Assembly: GCA_039193885.1 (NCBI GenBank)
Contig: JBCCWL010000001.1
Span: 310,001 to 374,000 of the forward strand
DNA from: Litoreibacter sp039193885
Lineage (GTDB): Bacteria; Pseudomonadota; Alphaproteobacteria; Rhodobacterales; Rhodobacteraceae
Length of the DNA stretch: 64,000 nt
Direction of reading: 5' to 3'
Every line of letters begins with the position of its first letter. Positions within the stretch are counted from its first letter, which is position 1. The translations under genes were made by a program, and so were the position numbers. Below are positions 43,385 to 52,286 of this stretch, one piece after another. The notes below the pieces were generated by a model. That model was not told the DNA's origin. It did no database searches and saw only the letters and a program-made list of their open reading frames with translations.

Positions 43385-44020
43385 ATGAGCTATATAAAGA
43401 AGATCGACAAGCCGGCGGTTGCACCATTGACGGGGGTCAGTGGTAACGCCTTGCTGCGGACGCCGTGCGGGCCAAGACGGGCCGACTGCATTCGCCCTGG
43501 CGATTTGGTTGTAACCCGTGATAACGGCTTGCGCCCGGTGCAACTGATTTGGCGTCGGTCGATCTCTCTGGAAGAGATCGTTGAGAAATCCGCCAATGCT
43601 CCGGTTACGCTGAATGCCCGCGCGGTTGGCCCTATGATGCCACAGCGCCCGCTAACACTGGCCCCTGGCCACCACGTTCTTATTCCTGGGTACCAGCTGG
43701 CGACAGAAATGGATCAAGCCGCGGGCCTGGTTGAGGCGCGGGCACTGGCAGGCACCACCGACGCGGCGTTCCACAACCGCGATGCGGAGCGGGAAACGTT
43801 CTTCAACTTTGTATTCGACCAGCATGAGATCATTGTGGCCTCTGGTCTTCCGGTCGCGTCGTTTTTGCCATCTGGATCCGCAGTCGCCCGTGTCGATGAG
43901 GATACACGGATTGAACTGGTCCGCCGTTTCCCCGAATTGCGCAAGAAGTCAGCAACCGCCTTCCCGGCGGTCCGCTATCCTAAAGTCCCTTGTCGCGACT
44001 ATCTGCCAAGCCTGGCTTAA
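43385..44020 (+). CDS. Hint-domain protein lacking the catalytic cysteine
   Basis: A 211-residue stand-alone Hint (hedgehog/intein) domain protein of a type common in Rhodobacteraceae. The pattern RTPCGPRRADCIRPGDLVVTRDNG and the later APGHHVLIPG and FDQHEIIVASG match that family. The residue at the expected N-terminal catalytic cysteine appears to be Gly17 in TGVSGNALL, so self-splicing or cleavage should be impaired. There is no signal peptide or partner domain. The function is unknown. The last four bases overlap the convergent flavoprotein gene, and AACTTG-TGC-CAAGTT at 43327-43341 lies in its leader. Confidence 0.8.
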   Translation: MSYIKKIDKPAVAPLTGVSGNALLRTPCGPRRADCIRPGDLVVTRDNGLRPVQLIWRRSISLEEIVEKSANAPVTLNARAVGPMMPQRPLTLAPGHHVLIPGYQLATEMDQAAGLVEARALAGTTDAAFHNRDAERETFFNFVFDQHEIIVASGLPVASFLPSGSAVARVDEDTRIELVRRFPELRKKSATAFPAVRYPKVPCRDYLPSLA

Positions 44021-45093
44021 GTTGAAAATCGCGCGGGGCTGAGCGCTGTCCGAAGACCGCTTTCAAAACTCGGGCGCTGACCGAGTATCTCTTCGGCCAG
44101 CATAGTGCTGGCCGCTAGCGCAGTCTGAAACCCGTAGCCGCCCTGACCCCCGCACCAGAAAAACCCTGGCAGCTCCACGTCGGCGCCTAAAACCAATGCA
44201 CGGTCAGGGGCAAAAGTGCGCAAACCAGCCCAACTGTATTCGACCCGGGTCACATCCTCGGTCACGTAGTCCTGATAGCGTGCAAGACCTTCAGCCAAGA
44301 CCATATCATCCGCATAGGCGTCGAATGGGGCCATTGGGTCTTCTTCCTGAGGAGACACCAGCCATTTGCCTGCATCGGGCTTTGCATACCATCCCTCATT
44401 GACGCCATCGACAAACGGCCAGCTGCTCACATCATGCCCGCCGGGGGCGGGCAGTCGTGCCATCGACCTGCGATAAGGCTGAAATCCCAGCGGCTGCGCC
44501 CCGGCCAGCTCTGCGACCTCGTCCACCCAGGCCCCGGCTGCATTGACCAATACGGTGGCAGAGATGGTCTGGCTAGGTGTCTTCAAGATCCAAGAATTCC
44601 CGCCTGGCCGAATGGACTTGACCGGCTCGCCAGTTATAAATTGCACACCATGTGCGCGGGCGCGTTTTTGCAGCTTTTGCATCATCAGGTCAGCGTCGAG
44701 TTCGAAGATGTCTTCACGAAACCCGGCGGTGATACAGGTCTGCGTATCAATAATCGGAAACAAGGTTTTTGCCTCAGACATCGAAATCCGATCCATCTGA
44801 AAAGCGCGATGCTCGGTCTCAAAGGCATCCTCTTCGCCGGTTTTGGCCAGCAACATCATAGATTTGGCCTTCAAAACCCCAAGCGTGCTCAGCTGGTCAG
44901 CAGATGCACGGTTCAGGGCCCGTACAATCTCATTGCCGTACTCAGCCAGAAACATCGCCGCCGAACGCCCCGAGGCGTGATAGCCCAATTGCGCTTCCAT
45001 TTCGAGCACGCAAACCGAGGCATGTGGCGCAAGTTCCGCCGCGAGTGCCTGACCGGCGACACCACCACCAATGATGGCGCAATCGAAATTCAT
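44017..45093 (-). CDS. FAD-dependent oxidoreductase, D-arginine dehydrogenase-like
   Basis: A 358-residue flavoprotein of the DAO family. The FAD motif IIGGGVAGQALAAELAP starts the protein, and the stretch GYHASGRSAAMF is close to that of D-arginine dehydrogenase (DauA). FFWCGGQGGYGFQTALAAS sits in the flavin site near the C-terminus. Related enzymes oxidise D-amino acids to imino acids. Substrate choice is uncertain. Its start overlaps the end of the aldo/keto reductase gene by four bases. Confidence 0.87.
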   Translation of the reverse strand: MNFDCAIIGGGVAGQALAAELAPHASVCVLEMEAQLGYHASGRSAAMFLAEYGNEIVRALNRASADQLSTLGVLKAKSMMLLAKTGEEDAFETEHRAFQMDRISMSEAKTLFPIIDTQTCITAGFREDIFELDADLMMQKLQKRARAHGVQFITGEPVKSIRPGGNSWILKTPSQTISATVLVNAAGAWVDEVAELAGAQPLGFQPYRRSMARLPAPGGHDVSSWPFVDGVNEGWYAKPDAGKWLVSPQEEDPMAPFDAYADDMVLAEGLARYQDYVTEDVTRVEYSWAGLRTFAPDRALVLGADVELPGFFWCGGQGGYGFQTALAASTMLAEEILGQRPSFESGLRTALSPARFST

Positions 45094-46025
45094 GCCTCTT
45101 CAAGTCGGTCCGTTGCGGGGGCGGGGGTCTCGCTTAAGGCGGTGACGTCCTCATAGAGTGTGTCGGACATTTCAAAACCAAGCGCCGCGAGTGATGGCAC
45201 CAGCTGTTCAGAGGACTTGGCCGAGATGATCGGAGCCGTGACCGCCGGGTTCTTGGCGACCCAGGCGACGGCCAACGTGGCGGCTTGAACATTGTGTTGC
45301 GCCGCGATTTCGGGCAGCGCGGCGGCAGCGCGATGCATCCAGTCTACGTTGTAGCGAGCATTGTACCGACTGTCCTCAGCCAAACGCCCGCTACCACCTT
45401 TCGCGTATTTTCCAGTCAGCAGGCCGCCGCCAAGCGGAGAATAGGGGACAACGCCCACGCCCTCTGACGCACAGGCTGGCAGGATTTCAACCTCGGCCTG
45501 GCGTTTGACAAGGTTATACATCGGTTGCAACACATCGATTGTCGTGCCGAACTTGGCAGCGACACCAAGCGCTTTAACCACCTGCCACGCCGCGTAGTTT
45601 GAAATCCCTATATATCGGATCTTTGCAGCCTGACGTAGCTCGGCCAGTGTTTCAAATGTTTCTTCAAGCGGTGTTTCGGCATCCCACCTGTGCATATACA
45701 ACAGATCCACTACATCCACGCCCATCCGTTTGCGGCTTTCATCGAAGGAGCCGAGGATGTTTTCCCGGCTCGCAGAGCGATCATAGGCGGCTTTGGTGGC
45801 AAGGATTAGATCGTCGCGCTCCGCCTGTACGAACTCGCCCAGAAGGGTTTCAGACTTTCCGCCCGTATAGACATATGCGGTATCAAAGAAATTGATCCCG
45901 GCAGTGCGGCAATCGTCGTACATGGCGCGCGACGCGGTGGCGTCAGCACGTTCCCCAAACTGCATGGTTCCAAAACACAAGGCTGAGGCGGGCGCACCAG
46001 AGGGCGAAGTCAGGACGTTTGTCAT
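45090..46025 (-). CDS. Aldo/keto reductase
   Basis: A 311-residue NADPH-dependent aldo/keto reductase of the (alpha/beta)8 barrel. The catalytic tetrad appears as Asp in FFDTAYVYTGGKSE with its Tyr, Lys in ILATKAAYD, and His in LLYMHRWD. NADPH-binding segments lie in the C-terminal third. It is coupled to the flavoprotein gene by an ATGA overlap, suggesting a joint pathway, but no substrate is evident. Confidence 0.92.
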   Translation of the reverse strand: MTNVLTSPSGAPASALCFGTMQFGERADATASRAMYDDCRTAGINFFDTAYVYTGGKSETLLGEFVQAERDDLILATKAAYDRSASRENILGSFDESRKRMGVDVVDLLYMHRWDAETPLEETFETLAELRQAAKIRYIGISNYAAWQVVKALGVAAKFGTTIDVLQPMYNLVKRQAEVEILPACASEGVGVVPYSPLGGGLLTGKYAKGGSGRLAEDSRYNARYNVDWMHRAAAALPEIAAQHNVQAATLAVAWVAKNPAVTAPIISAKSSEQLVPSLAALGFEMSDTLYEDVTALSETPAPATDRLEEA

Positions 46026-46071
46026 GGTCCCTTCGTGCCATGCCAGACAGTCTAACGAAAGTGATTTCGGC

Positions 46072-46674
46072 TCAAATCTCGCCTGCCCAGGTCACAACAG
46101 CCCCACCGGAAGCGTACCGGATCCGGCCGTGTTTCTTGAGAACTTCCAGGCGGGGATACCACGTATAGCGCGTGTCCTCACGCACGCCGACCCAATGCAA
46201 CTGGCCGCCTTTGCGCCAAGGGTCGAGGACCAACCCGTCATACATATCCGCACCGTTTGCAGAAATGATCGCCGTCGAATGGTCGATCAAGATTGGACTG
46301 TCGGCGTTTGCGATGGCGCGGTGCAATTCCAGCGTTGTGAAATTCTCGGCCTTCAGTCGCGCTTCGAGATCCTCGGCCCAATGCCAGCATAGCCCACGTG
46401 GTTTGATACCCCGGTTGACCTTAATATTATGAACAAGGGGCGAGTCTGTGATCTCGTAGCTCTGGGCCAACTGATAGGTGTAGCTCAGTGCGATCTCAGC
46501 AGCCCGGGCCGCTTCCCCTGGATCGACGTCCTCGCCCAAGGCTTGGATACTGTCTGTCAGGGACAGCACATCCGCACGAAGCGCCGGCCTTGGACCCTCA
46601 CCGGGCGGAACGCCACAGGCCGCCAGAAAAAGCAGCGAGATCAACAGGCTTAAGCAACGAAAAAAGTAGGCCAT
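46072..46674 (-). CDS. Lipoprotein of unknown function
   Basis: A 200-residue lipoprotein with a clear lipobox LAAC (Cys20). The mature part is enriched in aromatic and acidic residues, with CWHWAEDLEARLKAENF and a G-rich C-terminus GAVVTWAGEI. I do not recognise the family. It stands alone between the aldo/keto reductase gene and the purine-uptake terminator. Confidence 0.8.
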   Translation of the reverse strand: MAYFFRCLSLLISLLFLAACGVPPGEGPRPALRADVLSLTDSIQALGEDVDPGEAARAAEIALSYTYQLAQSYEITDSPLVHNIKVNRGIKPRGLCWHWAEDLEARLKAENFTTLELHRAIANADSPILIDHSTAIISANGADMYDGLVLDPWRKGGQLHWVGVREDTRYTWYPRLEVLKKHGRIRYASGGAVVTWAGEI

Positions 46675-46762
46675 GGCCGCTCCATCGAGAGATATTCTGT
46701 TTGGCTAACCCGCCCGTATGGCCGTGTCGAGGCCAGCCGCGTTCACAATTTTAATGTTGCAC

Positions 46763-46795
46763 GAAAAAAGCCCGCATCGCTGGGATGCGGGCTTT
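46763..46795 (-). terminator. Rho-independent terminator of the purine-uptake unit
   Basis: A perfect 11-bp stem, AAGCCCGCATC at 46768-46778 and GATGCGGGCTT at 46784-46794, closes a five-base loop. On the minus strand it is followed by six T's (complement of 46764-46769). This is the strongest terminator in the window and ends the leftward run that starts at xdhA. Confidence 0.9.
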
Positions 46796-46815
46796 GAGAT
46801 TTTAGGTCGGCGGCC

Positions 46816-47919
46816 TCAGTTCGGAATATCGCCCGAAACACCTTCGATGTAGAAGTTCATGCCGGCCAACGTCCCGTCATCTGCGACTTCACCGTCCGCC
46901 AACCAGGCCGAGCCGTCCTGCTTATTGATCGGACCGGTAAACGGATGATAGTCGCCTGACGTGATGCCCGCGATCATGGCATCGACTTCGGCTTGAACGT
47001 CGGCAGGAACCACGTCTGTCATCTCGCCGATGACAACTTCACCTTCAGGCATGCCCGCCCAGCTGGCACCCTGTTCCCAGGTGCCATCCATGACAGCTTT
47101 CACACGTTTGACGTAATAGGGATTCCAGTTGTCGATGATGGACGCAACACGCGGACCTGGCGTGCCGTCATCATTTGTCATGAACGCAGCCATGTCTGAG
47201 GCTTGCCCAAACCCGATGACCTTGCCACCCTCTTTGGCGGCTTCAGCCAGCGGCGCAGTCGAGTCGGTATGTGCAGTGATCACGTCGACGCCTTGGTCGA
47301 TCATCGCGCGCGCGGCATCAGCTTCTTTGGCAGGATCAAACCAGGTGTAGACCCAGGTTACGACCAGTTCGACATCCGGGTTCGCCTTCTGGGCGTGCAG
47401 GAAATAGCTGTTGATACCTTGGATGACTTCCGGGATCGGGAACGAAGCGATGTAGCCAATCTTGTTGGTTTTTGTCATGCGTCCGGCAATGTGGCCGACC
47501 GCGGCACGGCCCTCGTAGAAGCGCGCGTCATAGGTAGACACATTCGGATGCTCGCGCTTGTAGCCAGTGGCGTGCTCGAATTTGACGTCCGGGAATTTCG
47601 CGGCAACAGCATTCGTCGGATCCATATAGCCAAAGGATGTCGTGAAGATGATGTTGCAGCCGGACAGGGCCATTTGTGTCAACACACGCTCTGCATCTGC
47701 GCCTTCAGGTACGGATTCCTGATACGCAATCTCGACCTTGTCGCCGAATTCTTCTTGCACCGCCAAAGCACCTTGGTGGTGCTGATAGGTCCATCCGCCA
47801 TCCCCGATCGGACCAACGTAAACGAAGCAAGCTTTCGTTGTTGCGTGGCCATCGGCCATCGCCGTGCCTGTCAGCGCCATGGCAGCGGTTGCCGTGGCAA
47901 GCAGTGTTCTTCTTAGCAT
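46816..47919 (-). CDS. BMP-family nucleoside/purine-binding lipoprotein-like protein
   Basis: A 367-residue periplasmic binding protein of the BMP (basic membrane protein) family. A signal peptide of about 22 residues ends at AMA. Signature segments are CFVYVGPIGDGGWTYQHHQGA and FGYMDPTNAVAAKFPDV. Family members bind purine nucleosides or nucleobases. It is the last gene of the transporter set, followed by a strong terminator, and it lies downstream of the permeases and xanthine dehydrogenase genes. A purine ligand is the likely substrate. Confidence 0.92.
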   Translation of the reverse strand: MLRRTLLATATAAMALTGTAMADGHATTKACFVYVGPIGDGGWTYQHHQGALAVQEEFGDKVEIAYQESVPEGADAERVLTQMALSGCNIIFTTSFGYMDPTNAVAAKFPDVKFEHATGYKREHPNVSTYDARFYEGRAAVGHIAGRMTKTNKIGYIASFPIPEVIQGINSYFLHAQKANPDVELVVTWVYTWFDPAKEADAARAMIDQGVDVITAHTDSTAPLAEAAKEGGKVIGFGQASDMAAFMTNDDGTPGPRVASIIDNWNPYYVKRVKAVMDGTWEQGASWAGMPEGEVVIGEMTDVVPADVQAEVDAMIAGITSGDYHPFTGPINKQDGSAWLADGEVADDGTLAGMNFYIEGVSGDIPN

Positions 47920-47955
47920 TCAGATTCTCCCCAAGTTGATGAGCATTTATAGGCC

Positions 47956-48891
47956 TCAGGATGAGGCATGGAAAGCGCGTCCCAGACAAGCCGGTGCTGC
48001 GAGTGACTTTCGGCCGCGTTGGGCGGACATGATAACCAGCACCACGATGGTTATCAGATAAGGTGACATAGACAAGTATTCGACCGGAATTGCCATGCCC
48101 GCGGCCTGCAGGTTTAGCTGCAAAACGGTGACGCCGCCGAATAAATAGGCACCCAGCAAAACCCTAAACGGGCGCCAGGCTCCAAAGACAACAATCGCAA
48201 GCGCGATCCATCCTGCACCGGCGGTCATGCCCTCGGTCCATTGCGGAACCCGGACAAGCGACAGATAGGCTCCGCCAAGGCCGGCGCAGGCGCCGCCAAA
48301 GGCAATCGCCAGAAGCCGCACCCGCACGACTTTGTAACCAAGCGCATGTGCGGCGTCGTGGTTTTCGCCAACTGCACGTAGGATCAATCCCACACGCGTT
48401 GTTTTCAGAACAATCCAAACGCAAACGACCAAAGCCAAGCCAAAATAGACGACCAAGTCATGGCCAAAAAGAACCGGACCAATGCCGGGAATATCTGACA
48501 GGATCGGAATATCCAGTTTTGCGGTCGATGGGGATTTGACCCCAACATAGCTTTGTCCCAGAAGGCTAGAGAGCCCCAGTCCAAAAAGGGTCAGGGCCAG
48601 CCCGGTTGCCACCTGATTGGACAACAGGAACTGCGTCAGAACACCAAACACAAGCGACAAAACCGCTGCACCACAGGCGGCGGCCACGAAGCCCAAGAAT
48701 GGAGAGCCGGTTTCGACCGCCATTGCAAAGCCGCAGATCGCGCCCGTGATCATCATCCCCTCGACGCCGAGATTCAGAACACCGGCCTTCTCGACCACTA
48801 GCTCGCCGATGGCGGCCAAAAGGATCGGGGTCGAGGCCACCATCAATGAGGCGAGCAACAGAGTTGGAGAGATTGCAGATAGATCCATCAT
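47956..48891 (-). CDS. ABC transporter permease, nucleoside/purine type
   Basis: A 311-residue permease of the BMP-linked (YufQ/NupQ-like) nucleoside transporters. It has about eight to ten hydrophobic segments and a conserved loop with ALGYKVVRVRLLAIAFGG, which contacts the ATPase. Its start overlaps the preceding permease stop. Forms the channel with the partner permease. Confidence 0.9.
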   Translation of the reverse strand: MMDLSAISPTLLLASLMVASTPILLAAIGELVVEKAGVLNLGVEGMMITGAICGFAMAVETGSPFLGFVAAACGAAVLSLVFGVLTQFLLSNQVATGLALTLFGLGLSSLLGQSYVGVKSPSTAKLDIPILSDIPGIGPVLFGHDLVVYFGLALVVCVWIVLKTTRVGLILRAVGENHDAAHALGYKVVRVRLLAIAFGGACAGLGGAYLSLVRVPQWTEGMTAGAGWIALAIVVFGAWRPFRVLLGAYLFGGVTVLQLNLQAAGMAIPVEYLSMSPYLITIVVLVIMSAQRGRKSLAAPACLGRAFHASS

Positions 48892-49973
48892 GCCACCTTT
48901 GGCCGGCCGAACCGGATTGTGTAATTGGTCAGGACATCAGCCGCCAACAGGAAGAACAGCAACATGCCCTGAAACGCCTGGATGGCTGCATTGGGCAGGC
49001 CGAGCATGAAACTTGCGAGCTCGCCACCGATATAAGTCAGGGCCATCAAAAGCCCCGCCAAGAGAATGCCAATCGGATTAAGGCGCCCGAGGAAGGCAAC
49101 GATGATTGCGGTGAACCCGTAGCCCACATTGAAATCGATGGAGACCTGGCCAGCCGGCCCCGACACTTCAAACAGGCCTGCCATCCCGGCCAAAGCACCC
49201 GAGACACCGAGACATATCAAGATCAATCGCGAGGGGTTCACCCCGCCAAATCTCGCAGCTCTTGGGGCCTGACCGGCGAGTTTGATGTGAAAACCAAGCT
49301 GGTGTCGGGCGAACAGGATATAGGCGAAGATCACCGCAATGAAGGCGGCGACCACACCCCAGTGCATTCCAGTGCCCGCAACGAGCTCTGCGTTGAAGGC
49401 CGAGGGGTATTCGCGCAGGTTGCGACTGCCCGGAAACCCTGCGCCATCAGGATTTCGAAGCAATCCCAATGACATAGAGGCCAGAATGAACTCGGCCACA
49501 TAAACGAGCAGCAAGGACACCAGGATCTCGTTGGTCTGGAACGTCACCCGCAAGAGCCCCGGTATCATCGCCCAGAGAAAGCCTCCAATCGCCCCTGCCA
49601 CAACCATCAGCGGGAAGATCAGCACGCTTTCGGTCGGGTAGAAGGCCAGGCCGACACCGGCCCCAAAGATCGCACCTATGATGTATTGACCCTCTGCGCC
49701 GATGTTCCAGACCCCGGCTCGAAACCCCAAGGACAACCCTATGGCGATCAGGATCAAAGGAGCGGCTTTGACCAGCAGCTGCGGGCGCGAGAATGGTGCA
49801 AATTGTTCGTTGAAGATCGGGTCCCAGAAGATGGTCCGGATCGCCTCGAACGGGTCTTTGCCCAACAGCGCAAACATGATGCCACCGGCAATCATCGTCG
49901 CAATCACGGCAACGAACGGTGTGAGGGCGGTCCACAGCCGCGACGGGGTCGGGCGCTTTTCAAATCTAATCAT
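48888..49973 (-). CDS. ABC transporter permease, nucleoside/purine type
   Basis: A 361-residue permease, partner of the preceding-strand subunit. The IGAEGQYIIGAIFGAGVG loop and the multiple helices match YufP/NupP-like subunits. It lies 34 bases after the ATPase gene and overlaps the next permease gene by four bases. Together they form the membrane domain of the purine importer. Confidence 0.9.
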   Translation of the reverse strand: MIRFEKRPTPSRLWTALTPFVAVIATMIAGGIMFALLGKDPFEAIRTIFWDPIFNEQFAPFSRPQLLVKAAPLILIAIGLSLGFRAGVWNIGAEGQYIIGAIFGAGVGLAFYPTESVLIFPLMVVAGAIGGFLWAMIPGLLRVTFQTNEILVSLLLVYVAEFILASMSLGLLRNPDGAGFPGSRNLREYPSAFNAELVAGTGMHWGVVAAFIAVIFAYILFARHQLGFHIKLAGQAPRAARFGGVNPSRLILICLGVSGALAGMAGLFEVSGPAGQVSIDFNVGYGFTAIIVAFLGRLNPIGILLAGLLMALTYIGGELASFMLGLPNAAIQAFQGMLLFFLLAADVLTNYTIRFGRPKVA

Positions 49974-50007
49974 CGGCGCACCCGGCGCGATTGTGTGTCA
50001 AATATCG

Positions 50008-51528
50008 TCATGCTGCGCCCTCCGCCCGCGCCAAATCATGGGCCCCACCCATCATCAGTCCAATCTCTTCGACGCTCAAACCGTAGGCTGGAACTGGCTC
50101 GGTCAAACGCCCTTCATTCAAGGCGGCAAACCTGTCCGAGATTTCCATTAACTCGTCCAGGTCCTGGCTGATCACGATGATCGCGGCCCCGTCGGCAGCA
50201 AGGTCCAGTAGCGCCTGCCGAATGGCGCTGGCTGCCGCGGCATCAACGCCCCAAGTCGGCTGATTGACGACGAAAACTTCCGGGCGTTGCAGGATCTCGC
50301 GCCCGATGACAAATTTTTGCAGGTTTCCGCCGGACAAGGCACGTGCGGCGTTGTTTGGGCCTGGTGTACGGACGTCAAAGCTTGAGATCACGTCTTTGGC
50401 GAATTCTCTGGTGCGGGCCCAGTTGACGAATCCGCTGCTGGTCAGGGATTTTCGGTGATTGCCAGTCAGAAGTGCATTTTCAACCAGGCTCATATCTGGG
50501 GCCGCTGCATGGCCAAGACGCTCTTCTGGGGCGGCCAGTAACCCCAGTTTGCGGCGGCTGTTCGGGTTCAAATCGCCGATGGGTTGATCATGGAGGAGAA
50601 TTGAATCCGGGCTCGACAAAGCTTCGCCAGACAAGACCGCCGTCAATTCGTCCTGACCGTTCCCGGCAACGCCGCCAATTCCCAGAACTTCGCCTTTGCG
50701 CACGGAAATATTGATGTTTTTCAACGTTGTCCCGAATGCGTGGCTTGTGGGTAGTGTGAGATCTCTCAACTCGATGGCGACGGCCTGGGCGCTATGTGGC
50801 TTGCGTTCCGGTTGCAGCAAAGCGCTGCCTACCATCATTTCAGCCATCGCACTTGCGGTTTCTTCGCGCGGGTTGCATGTGGCCACTTTTTTGCCGAGCC
50901 GAAGGATCGTTGCGTTGTCACACAGTCGGCGGATCTCCTCAAGTTTATGGGAAATGTAGAGGATGGACGTGCCTTCAGATTTCAACTTCTCCAGTGTCGT
51001 GAACAGAATCTCGACCTCTTGCGGGGTCAGGACACTGGTCGGCTCGTCCATGATCAACAGTTTTGGGTTCTGCAGCAGGCAGCGAATGATCTCGACCCGC
51101 TGGCGTTCGCCGGCGGAAAGCTCCCCCACCAGACGGTCCGGGTCGAGCGGTAGCCCATAGTTTTGCGACACTTCGGTAATCCGAGCAGCCAATGCCCGCA
51201 TCGGTGGCGGATCCTCCATCCCCAGCGCAATATTTTCAGCGACATCCAGCGCTTCAAACAGGGAGAAATGCTGAAACACCATGGCGACGCCAGCAGCGCG
51301 TGCCGCGCGTGGCTCTGCCGGCGCGAAAGCCCCTCCACGAAGGGTCATCTTTCCAGTATCTGGCTTAACCAACCCGTAGATCATTTTGACCAGCGTGGAT
51401 TTGCCCGCCCCGTTTTCACCCAGAAGCGCATGGACCTCTCCGGGCATGATCTCGAAGCTGACATCCTCATTGGCGATGACGCCTGGATAGGCTTTGGTCA
51501 GGCCTTGGATTTCCAAAAGAGCAGTCAT
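50008..51528 (-). CDS. ABC transporter ATP-binding protein, nucleoside/purine type
   Basis: A 506-residue double ATPase of the BMP-linked group. The first half has a normal Walker A (GENGAGKST), signature (LSAGERQR) and Walker B (LIMDEPTS). The second half has the altered Walker A GVAGNGQDEL, LSGGNLQK and VVNQPTWGVD, a degenerate site usual for this family. ATG 51528 gives the family start. It overlaps xdhC by four bases and so is coupled to it. Confidence 0.92.
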   Translation of the reverse strand: MTALLEIQGLTKAYPGVIANEDVSFEIMPGEVHALLGENGAGKSTLVKMIYGLVKPDTGKMTLRGGAFAPAEPRAARAAGVAMVFQHFSLFEALDVAENIALGMEDPPPMRALAARITEVSQNYGLPLDPDRLVGELSAGERQRVEIIRCLLQNPKLLIMDEPTSVLTPQEVEILFTTLEKLKSEGTSILYISHKLEEIRRLCDNATILRLGKKVATCNPREETASAMAEMMVGSALLQPERKPHSAQAVAIELRDLTLPTSHAFGTTLKNINISVRKGEVLGIGGVAGNGQDELTAVLSGEALSSPDSILLHDQPIGDLNPNSRRKLGLLAAPEERLGHAAAPDMSLVENALLTGNHRKSLTSSGFVNWARTREFAKDVISSFDVRTPGPNNAARALSGGNLQKFVIGREILQRPEVFVVNQPTWGVDAAAASAIRQALLDLAADGAAIIVISQDLDELMEISDRFAALNEGRLTEPVPAYGLSVEEIGLMMGGAHDLARAEGAA

Positions 51529-52286
51529 GGGGTTGTCTCCAACTTTAGCGATGCCAACACACCGTCCGCGATTTGGGCAGGCGCTTTGCCCAAGGTTTTG
51601 TCGCCGATTGGGCAAGCTATCTGGCTTGGATCTAGATTCAGGGCTCGTAGGCGCTTGAAAAACCTAGTTTTCTTGGTGTCTGAACCGATGAGCCCGATCT
51701 TGTGTGCGCCAATCGCTAGAAGTTGTGCGCACAGGTTGAAATCGATCTCATGCGAGCGAGTGAAGATCAGATGTTGCGCGTCCGGAGGGCTATGAGCGGC
51801 CAGTCGCGGCATGTCCAAAGCCGGGAGCACTGTCACATCGGCGGGGACTTGTGTTGGAAACCGATCGGACGCAGTGTCGACCCAGGTGATCTGAAAATCC
51901 TTAGGCGAGGCTGAAAGTGCCACAGCGCGCCCAACATGGCCCGCGCCCCAAAGCCACATCTGACGACGATCCCGGTTGGCACGCACTGCCGAGTGGCGCG
52001 CGACACGCAGCGGTTCATCGACAAGATGGTCGCGGTTTTGCCGAGTGATGCGCAAGCTCACTGCCCCGCCGCAGCACTGTCCGAGATCCGGACCAAGCGG
52101 GAATTTGTGCATTACATCGCCGCCGTCACGATCCAGTTCGGAGCGCGCCAGCGCGATTGCGCGATGTTCCAGTTCGCCGCCTCCGATGGTTCCAAACACC
52201 TGATGGGCCGATACTTTCATTGCGGTCCCGGCATCGCGCGGTGCAGACCCACGCGTTTCGACAATCTCCACCCAAACCGCCGTCAT
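51525..52286 (-). CDS. xdhC: Xanthine dehydrogenase accessory protein
   Basis: A 253-residue XdhC protein that inserts the molybdenum cofactor, in sulfurated form, into xanthine dehydrogenase. The N-terminal RGSAPRDAGTAMKV and GTIGGGELEH are diagnostic, and a Rossmann segment WGAGHVGRAVAL follows. ATG 52286 is chosen because it overlaps the XdhB stop and starts the family sequence; the upstream open frame to 52475 is not family-like. Confidence 0.93.
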   Translation of the reverse strand: MTAVWVEIVETRGSAPRDAGTAMKVSAHQVFGTIGGGELEHRAIALARSELDRDGGDVMHKFPLGPDLGQCCGGAVSLRITRQNRDHLVDEPLRVARHSAVRANRDRRQMWLWGAGHVGRAVALSASPKDFQITWVDTASDRFPTQVPADVTVLPALDMPRLAAHSPPDAQHLIFTRSHEIDFNLCAQLLAIGAHKIGLIGSDTKKTRFFKRLRALNLDPSQIACPIGDKTLGKAPAQIADGVLASLKLETTP

